A stretch of DNA of 64,000 bases, from the NCBI RefSeq assembly GCF_017377395.1, contig NZ_CP061800.1, positions 6,283,633 to 6,347,632 of the forward strand. The letters are read 5' to 3'. This document shows positions 43,959 to 52,414 of the stretch, one piece after another; position 1 is the first letter of the stretch; the number at the start of each line of letters is the position of its first letter. This DNA comes from Desulfonema magnum (GTDB lineage Bacteria; Desulfobacterota; Desulfobacteria; Desulfobacterales; 4be13). Position numbers and translations under genes: made by a program. The notes under the pieces are model-generated. The model saw only the letters and a list, made by a program, of their open reading frames with translations. It was not told where the DNA came from and did no database searches.

Positions 43959-46900
43959 TTACACCGCATTTGCTTTTTGCTTTGCTTCTTGCCACAGCAC
44001 ATCAAAAACAAATTCCTGATATTGTTTTTTAAAATCAGAATCATCCATGAATTTTTTATAAACACCTGTATGCGTAAACATCAGCATCTGTATCAGTTCC
44101 AGTATCTTATCATCTGATGTGATCTTTGCATTATCTTTGTCAGAATTTTTTATGGATTGCAATGTTTCCAGGTCTGCTCTCAATTTATCCGGTATCTGCC
44201 CCGTCAGAATTTGTTCTGCCTCTCTTGCATCAACCCCCTCTCCCCAGTCAATATTGCCAACTCTTTTATTAAATTCTGAAATAATGCTTTCAAGCGTGTC
44301 ATATTCATGTTCTGATTTGCCAGCACCGGTACTGACAGGTATCGGTTCAATGATATTTCCGTCTTCATCCGGAGATATGTTTGTGGTGCCAAGTTTGTGA
44401 ATCCGGTAACTGTCCATATCCACAGCTTCCAGAATATTTTCAACGGGTTCGTCATTTTCCACTTTCAGTTTCGGAACCAGATGTTTTAAAAAAAGCCAGA
44501 GTTTTTCCCAATACGGATTATTAAAATCAAGGAGTTTGGAAAGGTAAGCATAAGTTCGGACAAAGGATTTGGCATCTGATTTGAATTTTATCTGTTCTTC
44601 CTGTTCAAGCTTCTGCTCAAAGTCGCTTGCAACCCTGTCAATAATCGAATCTAAAAGGCTTCTTTCCGATTTTGAATAAAAGCGTTTGAAAAACCGGTCA
44701 ATATCATCATCACAATAAAGCTGTTTTTTATCCAAATCCTCCTGCAAGTCATTCAGCTTGTTCACATCGGTTTCCCGGCTGAGAACGGTTGTGGTGTGAA
44801 ACGGTGCAAAAGCTTCCTGTATGTCCTCGGCATTGTTGAAAAAGTCCAGAACAAAGGTGTCGGTTTTATGGGGGTTGCAAGCTCGGTTTAATCTGGAAAG
44901 AGTTTGGACTGCCTGAACACCGGAGAGTTCTTTGTCAACATACATGGTATGCAGCAATGGCTGGTCAAAACCGGTCTGAAATTTGTTTGCCACAATCAGA
45001 AATCGGTATGGCTCTTTTTTAAACTGTTTCGGAATGTCGTTATTTCCGTCAGGAAAACTGTTCATATCTGCTTCGCTTAACTCTTCTCCGGTTTTGTAAT
45101 GGGCTTTTTTGCCGGAAAAAGCCACAATGGCTTTGTAAGGCGAACGGATTTCTCTGAGGTAAGCGTCAAACGCGTCTTTGTATTTCATGGTTGCTTCTAT
45201 TGACTTTGTAACCACCATTGCCCTGGCGCTTCCGTTGATTAGCTGACGGACATTTTCATTGAAATGGTCAATCATAATGCGTGATTTTTCCGCAATTGCC
45301 AGTTCATTGCCCTCCACAAAATTTTTCAGTTTTTTATAAGCTTTCTGGGTCTCATAGATGCTGTCGCGTGTAATCTTGTTGCCCCGGGGCGTGGTGCCTT
45401 TTTCCCGGATTTTGTAATAAGATTTATAAGTTGTATAATTTTGCAACACGTCAAGGATGAATTCCTCCTGAATTGCCTGTTTCATGGAATAAGTGTGAAA
45501 TGCTTTGAATGTGCCGTCTGTCTGTTTGCAACCGAATGTTTCAAGGGTTTTGTTTTTCGGGGTTGCTGTGAACGCAAAGTAGGAAGCGTTTTTAAGCATC
45601 CTGCGGCTTTCAATCAGGTGATTGACCAAATCCTCAGTGCTGATATTGCCTTCTTCGTCTTTATCAAGTTCCAAAATATTGTGGTCTGAAAAAAAAGCGT
45701 TCATGCTTGCCGCAGCCAGTCCGCTCTGGCTGCTGTGCGCTTCGTCAATAAGAAAGGCGATATTTTTTGCAGGCATCTCCTGCACAGCTTTAATAACCCA
45801 GGGAAAGGTCTGCACGGTGCAGATAATGATTCTTTTGTTGTTTTCCAGTGCCAGCCGCATATGGGTTGTTTTGGAAAAAGAGGTTTCACACGGATCCAAT
45901 GCTCTGATATCCGAGGCATTGCCGGTGACGGCTTCCACAATTTTTTTCACCTGAGCAAAGGCTTTGATATTTTCTCTTATCTGTGCGTCAAGCACGGTGC
46001 GGTCTGTGACAACCACGATGCTGTCAAAGATCGGGTGAATATTGCTCTGATCATATAAGCCTGTGAGCTGATGGGCAAGCCATGTGATGGAGTTTGATTT
46101 TCCGGAACCTGCTGAATGCTGGATAAGATAGCGGTTTCCCACGCTGTTTTTTTTGGCATGGGCAAGCAGTTTTCGAACCACGGTCAGCTGATGATACCGG
46201 GGAAATATGAGTTTCTTTTTTGTTTTTTTGGTGTCCGGGTCTTTTTCTGTCAATACCTGTGCATATTTTTCAATGATGTTGCCAAGGCTTTCTTTGCTAA
46301 AAATATCTTCCCAGAGATAGGCTGTTTTCAAGCCTTCCGGGTTGACCGGATTGCCTGCCCCGAAAGGCGCAAAAGCCGTGCCGTCATTCAGACCTTTGTT
46401 AAACGGCATAAAAAAAGTGTTTTTGCCGTTTAAATGTGTGGTCATAAAAACAAGGTCCGTATCCGCGGCAAAATGCACGAGACAACGGGAAAAATGGAAA
46501 ATTTTGTCTTTGGGATTGCGATCATGCTTGTATTGCCGGATGGCGTTTTTTACTGCCTGATGCGTGTACGCGTTTTTCAGTTCAAGGGTGATGATGGGCA
46601 GTCCGTTCAGGAAGATGACCAGATCAAGGCGGTTTTTGTTATCGGCCGTGTAATACAATTCCTGTGTTACGGAAAAAATATTGGCTTCATAGCGTTGCTG
46701 ATCTTTTATATTGTGGAGTGAATTGGGTTTGGGATAAAAAAGGTCAATGGTTTTGTCAAAGTATTTCAACCCTTTTCGCAGCACTTCCACAATGCCGTTT
46801 TTTTGGATTTTGCTGTCAAGTCGGCTGAAAAATGAGCGTTCACCTTTTTTTCGGATAAAGTCATAGCTGTGCGGCTGGCTGTTTTGAACAAACGCTGAAA

Positions 46901-47030
46901 GACCAGCTCTGCTGACGCAGAATTCACGGTCAAAGTCATTGGATTTTGTTTCAATATAACCCTGCTTTTCAACCAGTTCCTTGACGATAAGCTTTTGAAA
47001 ACCTTTTTCTGATGTGTCAGATGTCTTCAT
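43959..47030 (-). CDS. hsdR: Type I restriction enzyme, R subunit
   Basis: 1023 residues. Nuclease domain at ~100-200 with NRLDLVIFLNGLPIITLELK (D..E-x-K), then a superfamily 2 translocase: LIQHSAGSGKSNSITWLAHQ (Walker A), IAFLIDEAHSSQSG (DEAH), YFAFTATPKNKTL (motif III) and TLSRLNRACNPHKTDTFVLD (motif VI). It cuts unmodified DNA after ATP-driven translocation, in complex with the M and S subunits encoded upstream. CCGGAGG lies before the ATG. Separated from hsdS by about 1.8 kb that holds three small genes and repeats. Confidence 0.95.
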   Translation of the reverse strand: MKTSDTSEKGFQKLIVKELVEKQGYIETKSNDFDREFCVSRAGLSAFVQNSQPHSYDFIRKKGERSFFSRLDSKIQKNGIVEVLRKGLKYFDKTIDLFYPKPNSLHNIKDQQRYEANIFSVTQELYYTADNKNRLDLVIFLNGLPIITLELKNAYTHQAVKNAIRQYKHDRNPKDKIFHFSRCLVHFAADTDLVFMTTHLNGKNTFFMPFNKGLNDGTAFAPFGAGNPVNPEGLKTAYLWEDIFSKESLGNIIEKYAQVLTEKDPDTKKTKKKLIFPRYHQLTVVRKLLAHAKKNSVGNRYLIQHSAGSGKSNSITWLAHQLTGLYDQSNIHPIFDSIVVVTDRTVLDAQIRENIKAFAQVKKIVEAVTGNASDIRALDPCETSFSKTTHMRLALENNKRIIICTVQTFPWVIKAVQEMPAKNIAFLIDEAHSSQSGLAAASMNAFFSDHNILELDKDEEGNISTEDLVNHLIESRRMLKNASYFAFTATPKNKTLETFGCKQTDGTFKAFHTYSMKQAIQEEFILDVLQNYTTYKSYYKIREKGTTPRGNKITRDSIYETQKAYKKLKNFVEGNELAIAEKSRIMIDHFNENVRQLINGSARAMVVTKSIEATMKYKDAFDAYLREIRSPYKAIVAFSGKKAHYKTGEELSEADMNSFPDGNNDIPKQFKKEPYRFLIVANKFQTGFDQPLLHTMYVDKELSGVQAVQTLSRLNRACNPHKTDTFVLDFFNNAEDIQEAFAPFHTTTVLSRETDVNKLNDLQEDLDKKQLYCDDDIDRFFKRFYSKSERSLLDSIIDRVASDFEQKLEQEEQIKFKSDAKSFVRTYAYLSKLLDFNNPYWEKLWLFLKHLVPKLKVENDEPVENILEAVDMDSYRIHKLGTTNISPDEDGNIIEPIPVSTGAGKSEHEYDTLESIISEFNKRVGNIDWGEGVDAREAEQILTGQIPDKLRADLETLQSIKNSDKDNAKITSDDKILELIQMLMFTHTGVYKKFMDDSDFKKQYQEFVFDVLWQEAKQKANAV

Positions 47031-47103
47031 ATCCCTCCGGTAAAATTTTCAGCTCCTGTTTTACAGTGTCTGGCATTTTGGATATTTTTTTCATTCTCAA
47101 TTC

Positions 47104-47535
47104 TCAATTCTGTTTTTTCAGTATCAGTTCCAAGGCTTTTTTTTTGATTTGCGACTCATCCACTTTCCGGGCAAGCTCGGTCTCGTCAAAAGCCCCTCCG
47201 AATGCTTCAAGCGACGCATATTTCAAAGATGCCTGGTAACTTTCCTCCACTGATTCTTTCAGTTCATCTTCAGTCAGATAGTAACCGCCGGCTTTCCTTC
47301 TTTTATTTGTTTTTTCAATCTGGCGCAAAGCATTATGAACAGAGGCTTCCCAGGAGCGGGTTGTTCTTTTTTCCGCATGTTTTTTGATAAGATGAATAAG
47401 CAGAACATCCAGAAAACTTTCAATTTTATTGATTTTGTCTTCCCTGCTCATTTCCTCCATTTCTCCCAGTAAAACCAACGCGTCCGCATAACGCCCCTCC
47501 TCAATATGAGTTCTGAGTTCAAATAGCTCTTCCAT
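47104..47535 (-). CDS. DUF29-like protein inserted in the hsd locus
   Basis: A 143-residue helical protein: MEELFELRTHIEEGRYADAL, LGEMEEMSREDKINKIESFL, LLIHLIKKHAEKRTTRSWEA. The spacing of these blocks matches the DUF29 family (EEIE.MG/MS..K..L.S.L..LL.HLLK), abundant in cyanobacteria and other large-genome bacteria; function unknown. It sits between hsdS and hsdR, in the same direction, 74 bases before hsdR. Confidence 0.7.
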   Translation of the reverse strand: MEELFELRTHIEEGRYADALVLLGEMEEMSREDKINKIESFLDVLLIHLIKKHAEKRTTRSWEASVHNALRQIEKTNKRRKAGGYYLTEDELKESVEESYQASLKYASLEAFGGAFDETELARKVDESQIKKKALELILKKQN

Positions 47536-47579
47536 TTTGTTTTATCCCCGAAATGAATTTTGATATAAGCCGTCTAAAT

Positions 47580-47697
47580 CCGTTAATTTTTTTTCGCCCA
47601 TTTTTTTGTCTGTTTTCGACTGCCCTTCGACAAACTCAGTGCGCAGGTTGGTCATGCCGTTCCCTGAGCTTGTCGAAGGGAATGGCATCAAAAAGCC
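47580..47697. repeat. CCTTCGACAAACTCAG inverted pair
   Basis: CCCTTCGACAAACTCAGTG at 47621 and CCCTGAGCTTGTCGAAGGG at 47663 are inverted copies of the unit also present at 1128 and 1190. Non-coding spacer. Confidence 0.75.
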
Positions 47698-48030
47698 TCA
47701 GTCAAAACCGAGAAGCTCTCTGTTTGTGATGGAGAACCGTTCATCCAGATAGTATGCAATTGCCCCGGCAAGAACTGTCTCTGCTTCTTCCCGGGTATAG
47801 TTCAATTTTTGCGTCAGATCGGAACCGCATTTTTGTAATCTCCATTCAATCATTTCAGCCGTCTGACGGATGAGGAAATAAAGGTTGTCAAAAAAATCAC
47901 CATGTTCTTCAAGCTGTTGCTCAGAGGCGGGACGCTCAGATTTTTTCCTAAAAAATTTTTTTGCATATTCTTTGACATCATCCAATTTTGTAAATCTGTA
48001 CTGCTCACTACTAGGCCGGCTGTGTATTTT
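47698..48030 (-). CDS. Hypothetical protein, probable 3' half of a frameshifted gene
   Basis: The frame encodes EIQEKLDKIHSRPSSEQYRF, then DDVKEYAKKFFRKKSERPAS and DNLYFLIRQTAEMIEWRLQK to a stop at 47698. There is no ATG or GTG start; a TTG at 47985 would give 95 residues, but the homology-like charged sequence begins further upstream and follows on from the protein encoded at 48032-48451 through two A-run shifts near 48050. I therefore see this as either a separate short ORF with a TTG start or, more likely, the C-terminal half of a broken gene. Confidence 0.5.
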   Translation of the reverse strand, partial: KIHSRPSSEQYRFTKLDDVKEYAKKFFRKKSERPASEQQLEEHGDFFDNLYFLIRQTAEMIEWRLQKCGSDLTQKLNYTREEAETVLAGAIAYYLDERFSITNRELLGFD

Positions 48031-48031
48031 A

Positions 48032-48451
48032 TCAAGTTTTTCCTGAATTTCTTTTCTTTTTCCAAAGCCGCTGCTTTTTTAGTATGTCAATAAAGATGGT
48101 GCTGAATAAGGAGGGTTCTCCGGCTTTTATTTCCAGCTTCTCAAGCATTTCTCTCAGGATCAGCCCGAACCGTTCTTTTTCATTATCAATGGAAATCGCA
48201 CATATTCCCATTTCTATCAGAGAACGATTGAGCTCTGAGTCCCAGGAATCAGAATAATCTTTGCTTTCGCCATGTTCTGAAAAATGTATCAACATCTTTG
48301 CGGGTCTGAAAGTCAGTCCGTCCCTCTCTCTTCTCAGTTCAAACTGAATGCCGGCATCAGGCTTATTTGTCAGATATTCTCGAACCAGGAAAACTGCCGG
48401 ATGTTCGCTTTCTGTTGCAGACGGTTGAAAATATTTGTCAAGTTCGGACAT
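48032..48451 (-). CDS. Hypothetical protein in the hsd locus
   Basis: 139 residues from the ATG at 48451 (GGAGGTGATT before it): MSELDKYFQPSATESEHPAV, FELRRERDGLTFRPAKMLIH, EMGICAISIDNEKERFGLIL. Soluble, mixed alpha/beta, no recognised family. It ends shortly after IFIDILKK in an A-rich tract where frame shifts would join it to the downstream frame (see 47698-48030). It lies between hsdS and the DUF29 gene. Confidence 0.6.
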   Translation of the reverse strand: MSELDKYFQPSATESEHPAVFLVREYLTNKPDAGIQFELRRERDGLTFRPAKMLIHFSEHGESKDYSDSWDSELNRSLIEMGICAISIDNEKERFGLILREMLEKLEIKAGEPSLFSTIFIDILKKQRLWKKKRNSGKT

Positions 48452-48475
48452 AATCACCTCCGATTATTTGATTTT

Positions 48476-48746
48476 TAATATTTACAGGCGGCTTTGAGCG
48501 AGTCAAGTACAAATATTGCCAAGATGCAAACCAATTGACAATTTTCAAATATTCCGTCCCGTAGGGATTCTTGAAAGCAGCCCGGCAATTCATTGCCTGG
48601 ACCGGTAAGTCCCCCGATATTCCGTCCCGTAGGGACGCTTGAGAAAATCCCGTTTTTTTCAAGCGTCCCTATGGGACGCATTATATTTGAGAGATTCCGC
48701 TCCCGGCAATGAATTGCCGGGCTATTTTCAGATGTCCCTACGGGAC
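48476..48746. repeat. CCGTCCCGTAGGGA and CCCGGCAATTCATTG palindromic units
   Basis: Alternating units TTCCGTCCCGTAGGGA (48553, 48620; inverted at 48664 and 48736) and GCCCGGCAATTCATTGCC (48580; inverted at 48704) occupy the region between the hypothetical gene and hsdS. No gene is supported. Confidence 0.8.
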
Positions 48747-48828
48747 AATTATCAATTGCCAATTGTCAATTGTCCATTATCAATTATCAATTATCAATTG
48801 CCAATTATCAATTATCAATTATTTTCAC
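48747..48828. repeat. Heptamer repeat (CAATTAT) at the 3' end of hsdS
   Basis: About eleven units of ATTATCA/ATTGCCA/ATTGTCA. On the hsdS strand this reads (TTGATAA)n and encodes the last hsdS residues (IIDN) and its stop at 48808. A second array of the same unit is at 50099-50139, at the hsdM/hsdS junction. Confidence 0.92.
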
Positions 48829-50103
48829 CCGCCCCGTGACAACATGATAAATCAGGCTTTGCAGATATTCTTTGACAAGGGTTATTTCTTTTTCGGCTTT
48901 ATCAATGGCTTGGTCTATTTTGGCGGCTTGGGTTTCGATGTGGGTGACGATTTGTTGCTGTTCTTCTTTTGTGGGGACAATACACTCAATTTCTTTAAGT
49001 TTTTCCCTTGTCAGATGTGCAATGCTTACCTGGTTGACAATTGCTTTGAAAACTCCAGTGTGACCAATAGAATAAAAATAATACAAGTAGAATTTATTAT
49101 AGTTGTTTTTGTCAATTGTTACCTTATGAACAGAGTTCTGGATGTAGCACTCTTCAATTTCATTTTCCCAAATACATGTTTTGCCAACCTCGCCACCTTC
49201 ACTTAACAACAAATCGCCTTTTTCAACCTTATATAACTTCAGTTCATGATTTGAAAACCACATTTTGTCAATGTTTGTGGCAATAACATTTATCCATCCA
49301 ATATTTTTTGATTTAAGATAATGCTTATAGTGATAACCGCCTAAGTCATTGCTGCATAACATTTTTCCCAAAACAATTTTGCCGATGAACTTCAACTTCC
49401 TCACTTCCCAATGCGCCGGAATCTCCCCAAGCCATTCAACACCGCTGTCTTTCATTGGCGCATCAGGATTCAAGCCTTTGGTGACAGCTTTATTGATGAT
49501 GGCTTTTTTCTGCTCTTCTAAGAGTTCAATAACCCGTGTCTGCTTTTCAATAAAGGTATTCGCCTGTTCAGTTTTGCGGTTGAGAAAATCGGCGATTACC
49601 TTTTGCTCAGAAACTGGTGGCAGGGGCATTATAGAATTTCTGAACTTTGAATAATCAATATTCTGTCCCTGCCGTATTCCAGTTACATAGATATTTAAAT
49701 TTTCAATCAGCCCTTTGGATTTGAATAAAAACTTGAAATATTGACCATCAACCATCTTTTTTGGAATCATTATTGTATATGCAGGGCTGATAATTCCACG
49801 ATAATGTGCAATCTCTATTCCACCTTGAAAAGAGCGAAGGCTTATAACAAAATCACCTTTTTCAACAAGTTTCAGATTTTGTAAATCATTAACAGCTACA
49901 ACTGTTCTATTCTCATACATTTCTTTAGGCACTACGCCTTTTGTTTGGGTAGCTGCAAGCAGAGGTTCTTGTGGATATCCTTTTTGACTACGTTCCTTAA
50001 AAAGATGTTTTATTTTGGTAGGTTGCCAATACGTCGGAATCTTCCCAAGCCACTCAACACCGCTATCCTTATACTTTTTATAAGGCTTCAAACGAATATT
50101 CAT
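48808..50103 (-). CDS. hsdS: Type I restriction enzyme, S (specificity) subunit
   Basis: 431 residues with two target-recognition domains in direct order. Each begins with the same signature, YKDSGVEWLGKIPTYWQPTK and MKDSGVEWLGEIPAHWEVRK, and each is followed by a conserved helical spacer (LPPVSEQKVIADFLNRKTEQ, VPTKEEQQQIVTHIETQAAK). It sets the recognition sequence of the M2S and R2M2S complexes. The ATG at 50103 lies within a heptamer array, and the C-terminal VKIIDN plus stop is encoded by another one. Confidence 0.93.
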   Translation of the reverse strand: MNIRLKPYKKYKDSGVEWLGKIPTYWQPTKIKHLFKERSQKGYPQEPLLAATQTKGVVPKEMYENRTVVAVNDLQNLKLVEKGDFVISLRSFQGGIEIAHYRGIISPAYTIMIPKKMVDGQYFKFLFKSKGLIENLNIYVTGIRQGQNIDYSKFRNSIMPLPPVSEQKVIADFLNRKTEQANTFIEKQTRVIELLEEQKKAIINKAVTKGLNPDAPMKDSGVEWLGEIPAHWEVRKLKFIGKIVLGKMLCSNDLGGYHYKHYLKSKNIGWINVIATNIDKMWFSNHELKLYKVEKGDLLLSEGGEVGKTCIWENEIEECYIQNSVHKVTIDKNNYNKFYLYYFYSIGHTGVFKAIVNQVSIAHLTREKLKEIECIVPTKEEQQQIVTHIETQAAKIDQAIDKAEKEITLVKEYLQSLIYHVVTGRVKIIDN

Positions 50104-50139
50104 TATCAATTTTCCATTATCAATTATCAATTATCAATT
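50099..50139. repeat. Heptamer repeat at the hsdM/hsdS junction
   Basis: Units of ATTATCA/ATTTTCC. On the gene strand the array encodes the last residues of HsdM (LIIDN, stop at 50120) and spans to the hsdS start at 50103, so one array forms both gene ends. Confidence 0.9.
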
Positions 50140-52354
50140 CCAAAAGTCCTTCTGTTTCTTCCTGCAACTTTGCTATATCTGCGACAATCTCTTCCAGACT
50201 CCTCGGAGGTTCATATTGATAGAAATACCGGGTAAATGAAATTTCATAGCCTTTCACGGTTTTGCTATGATCTATCCACGCATCCGGAACATATGGCAGC
50301 ACTTCCCGCTTGAAATATTTCTCAATATCCTCATACAAAGGAATCTGCTCACTGTCTCTCAGATCGCTGTCCGACTCATAAACAACAGTGCCATCTTTCT
50401 CAGTCTTTTTGATAACGGCTTCGGCTTCCTCATCTTTCCAAGTTACTGCATTGAAAATCATCTTTTTTTCCGAAGCAGTCAGTTTGATTTTAAGCAATTT
50501 TAAAGCCTCATTCACATCATGCTGAAACAGATTAAAATTGCTGTATTCCCTGTTGCCCATTTCTTCAAAAAGCATCAGGGCGATTTTCATCATTTTTCTC
50601 TGTGTTTCCCAGAACTTTCGGTCAAAGAGCTTCTTTTTGTTGGCAGGGCTGATCTTTGTTTCATTCTTCTCCAGCCACTTCTCAATATCTGCTTTAAACG
50701 CTTTTAAGCCCTCATAAACCTTGTCTCCGAATTTGCCGTAAACCCATTGCATCTCATCCTGAAGGGATTTATGAAAACGCAGACCCTCAGCCGCTTCCTG
50801 CGTGATATTTGCCTTTAGCCGCAAAGGGCGGTCAACAGTTATTTTCCAGTAGCCAAAATCATCATTGTCAAATATTTTGGAAATCTCTGTTTCCTTAAAA
50901 TCAAGATATATCTGGGTAACTGAGTTTATCTGTTCTTTGGTTAGTTCGCAATTTTTTTGCCCCAGATTTTTCCGCAGCTTCTGATAAATATCAATCGCAT
51001 TGATCAGCTGAACCTTGCCCCTGCGATGTGCCTCTTTTTTATTTGAAACTATCCAGACATAAGTGGGAATGCCGGTATTGTAAAAGATGTTTTTCGGCAG
51101 GGCAATAATACATTCCAGCAAATCCCCCTCAATAATCATCTGGCGGATATTGCTCGTTCCCTGTCCCGCATCGCCGGTAAAAAGTGCGGACCCGTTATGA
51201 ACCGTGGCAATGCGGCTGCCCATGTCTGTATTCTTTTTCATTTTGGAAATCATATTGACCAGGAACAACAACTGCCCGTCATCAATGGACGGCAGCCCCA
51301 CCTGAAACCGGGGGTCTTTGATGATTTCCTTACTCTTTTTGCCCCTGTCTCTGACAATGGCATCTTCATCAATCTTCCATGCTTTGCCATATGGGGGATT
51401 GGAGAGCATAAAATCAAATGCTTTGCCAAAAAAGCCGTCATTGGAAAGGGTTGAGCCATAAACAACATTTTCAGACAGATTCTCCTTTGGTTTGGCCTTT
51501 ATCAGCATATCGCCGGTGCAAATTGCCCATGTTTCCGGGTTGACTTCCTGCCCGAACAAAGAAAAATCGCATTTGTTTTCAGTAATTTTTTTTGCATATT
51601 TTTCCGCCTCGGTCAGCATTCCTCCGGAACCGCAGGCAGGATCGTAAATGCTGAAGCGGGCGCGTTCTTTTTCGCGTAATTTGTCTTTTACCGGTTCAAA
51701 AAGAATCTGGGTCATCAGGCGGATGATTTCTCTCGGTGTAAAATGCTCTCCGGCCTCCTCGTTATTCTCCTCATTGAATTTTCGGATCAGCTCTTCAAAC
51801 ACATACCCCATGCCCAGATTGCTCAGACCCGGAAGTTTTTCACCCCTGGCATTGATGACATCATTGGGACTCAGGTTGATGCTGTTTGAGGTCAGCTTTT
51901 CAATCAGACCGTAAGTAATGCCCGCGTCCTTCATGGTTTCCAACTGATTTCTGACTTTGAACTTGCTGATGATTTCCTGAACATTGGGACTGAACCCGTC
52001 AAGATATGTTTCCAAATTGGTGTCAGTTTTATCAGGGTCGGACAGCAGAGAAACAAAGGGATATTCTGAGTCTTTCGGACCATTCATGCCCATTGTAAAC
52101 GATGATGTATTGTAAAACGGATAACCGGATATTTTAGTAAGACCTATTTTGTCATCAATCTTATTTTCAATCATAAACTGGTTGGCTTTAAGCACTTTTT
52201 CTTTGCCGGGTTCCAGTAAGACATCTATTCTGCGTAAAACAGTAAAAGGAAGAATGATATCCCTGTATTTTCCCCTTACAAAGACATCCCGGAGGACATC
52301 ATCGGCAATTCCCCATATAAAACTTACGATCTGATTGTGAACCTTATGATTCAT
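50120..52354 (-). CDS. hsdM: Type I restriction enzyme, M (adenine methyltransferase) subunit
   Basis: 744 residues, longer than classical HsdM (about 500), because of a C-terminal extension (~560-744, DEMQWVYGKFGDKVYEGLKA). N-terminal HsdM_N domain (IVSFIWGIADDVLRDVF), then the N6-adenine methyltransferase domain: HFTPREIIRLM, IYDPACGSGGMLTEAEKYAK (SAM motif) and MLSNPPYGKAWK (catalytic NPPY). Methylates adenine in the recognition site. First gene of the hsd locus; the C-terminal LIIDN comes from a heptamer array. Confidence 0.94.
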   Translation of the reverse strand: MNHKVHNQIVSFIWGIADDVLRDVFVRGKYRDIILPFTVLRRIDVLLEPGKEKVLKANQFMIENKIDDKIGLTKISGYPFYNTSSFTMGMNGPKDSEYPFVSLLSDPDKTDTNLETYLDGFSPNVQEIISKFKVRNQLETMKDAGITYGLIEKLTSNSINLSPNDVINARGEKLPGLSNLGMGYVFEELIRKFNEENNEEAGEHFTPREIIRLMTQILFEPVKDKLREKERARFSIYDPACGSGGMLTEAEKYAKKITENKCDFSLFGQEVNPETWAICTGDMLIKAKPKENLSENVVYGSTLSNDGFFGKAFDFMLSNPPYGKAWKIDEDAIVRDRGKKSKEIIKDPRFQVGLPSIDDGQLLFLVNMISKMKKNTDMGSRIATVHNGSALFTGDAGQGTSNIRQMIIEGDLLECIIALPKNIFYNTGIPTYVWIVSNKKEAHRRGKVQLINAIDIYQKLRKNLGQKNCELTKEQINSVTQIYLDFKETEISKIFDNDDFGYWKITVDRPLRLKANITQEAAEGLRFHKSLQDEMQWVYGKFGDKVYEGLKAFKADIEKWLEKNETKISPANKKKLFDRKFWETQRKMMKIALMLFEEMGNREYSNFNLFQHDVNEALKLLKIKLTASEKKMIFNAVTWKDEEAEAVIKKTEKDGTVVYESDSDLRDSEQIPLYEDIEKYFKREVLPYVPDAWIDHSKTVKGYEISFTRYFYQYEPPRSLEEIVADIAKLQEETEGLLELIIDN

Positions 52355-52414
52355 TTATGCACTTTCCTAATTTGTGATTTGTCCTTTGGCTATTATGATT
52401 TATCCCTGTGAAGT

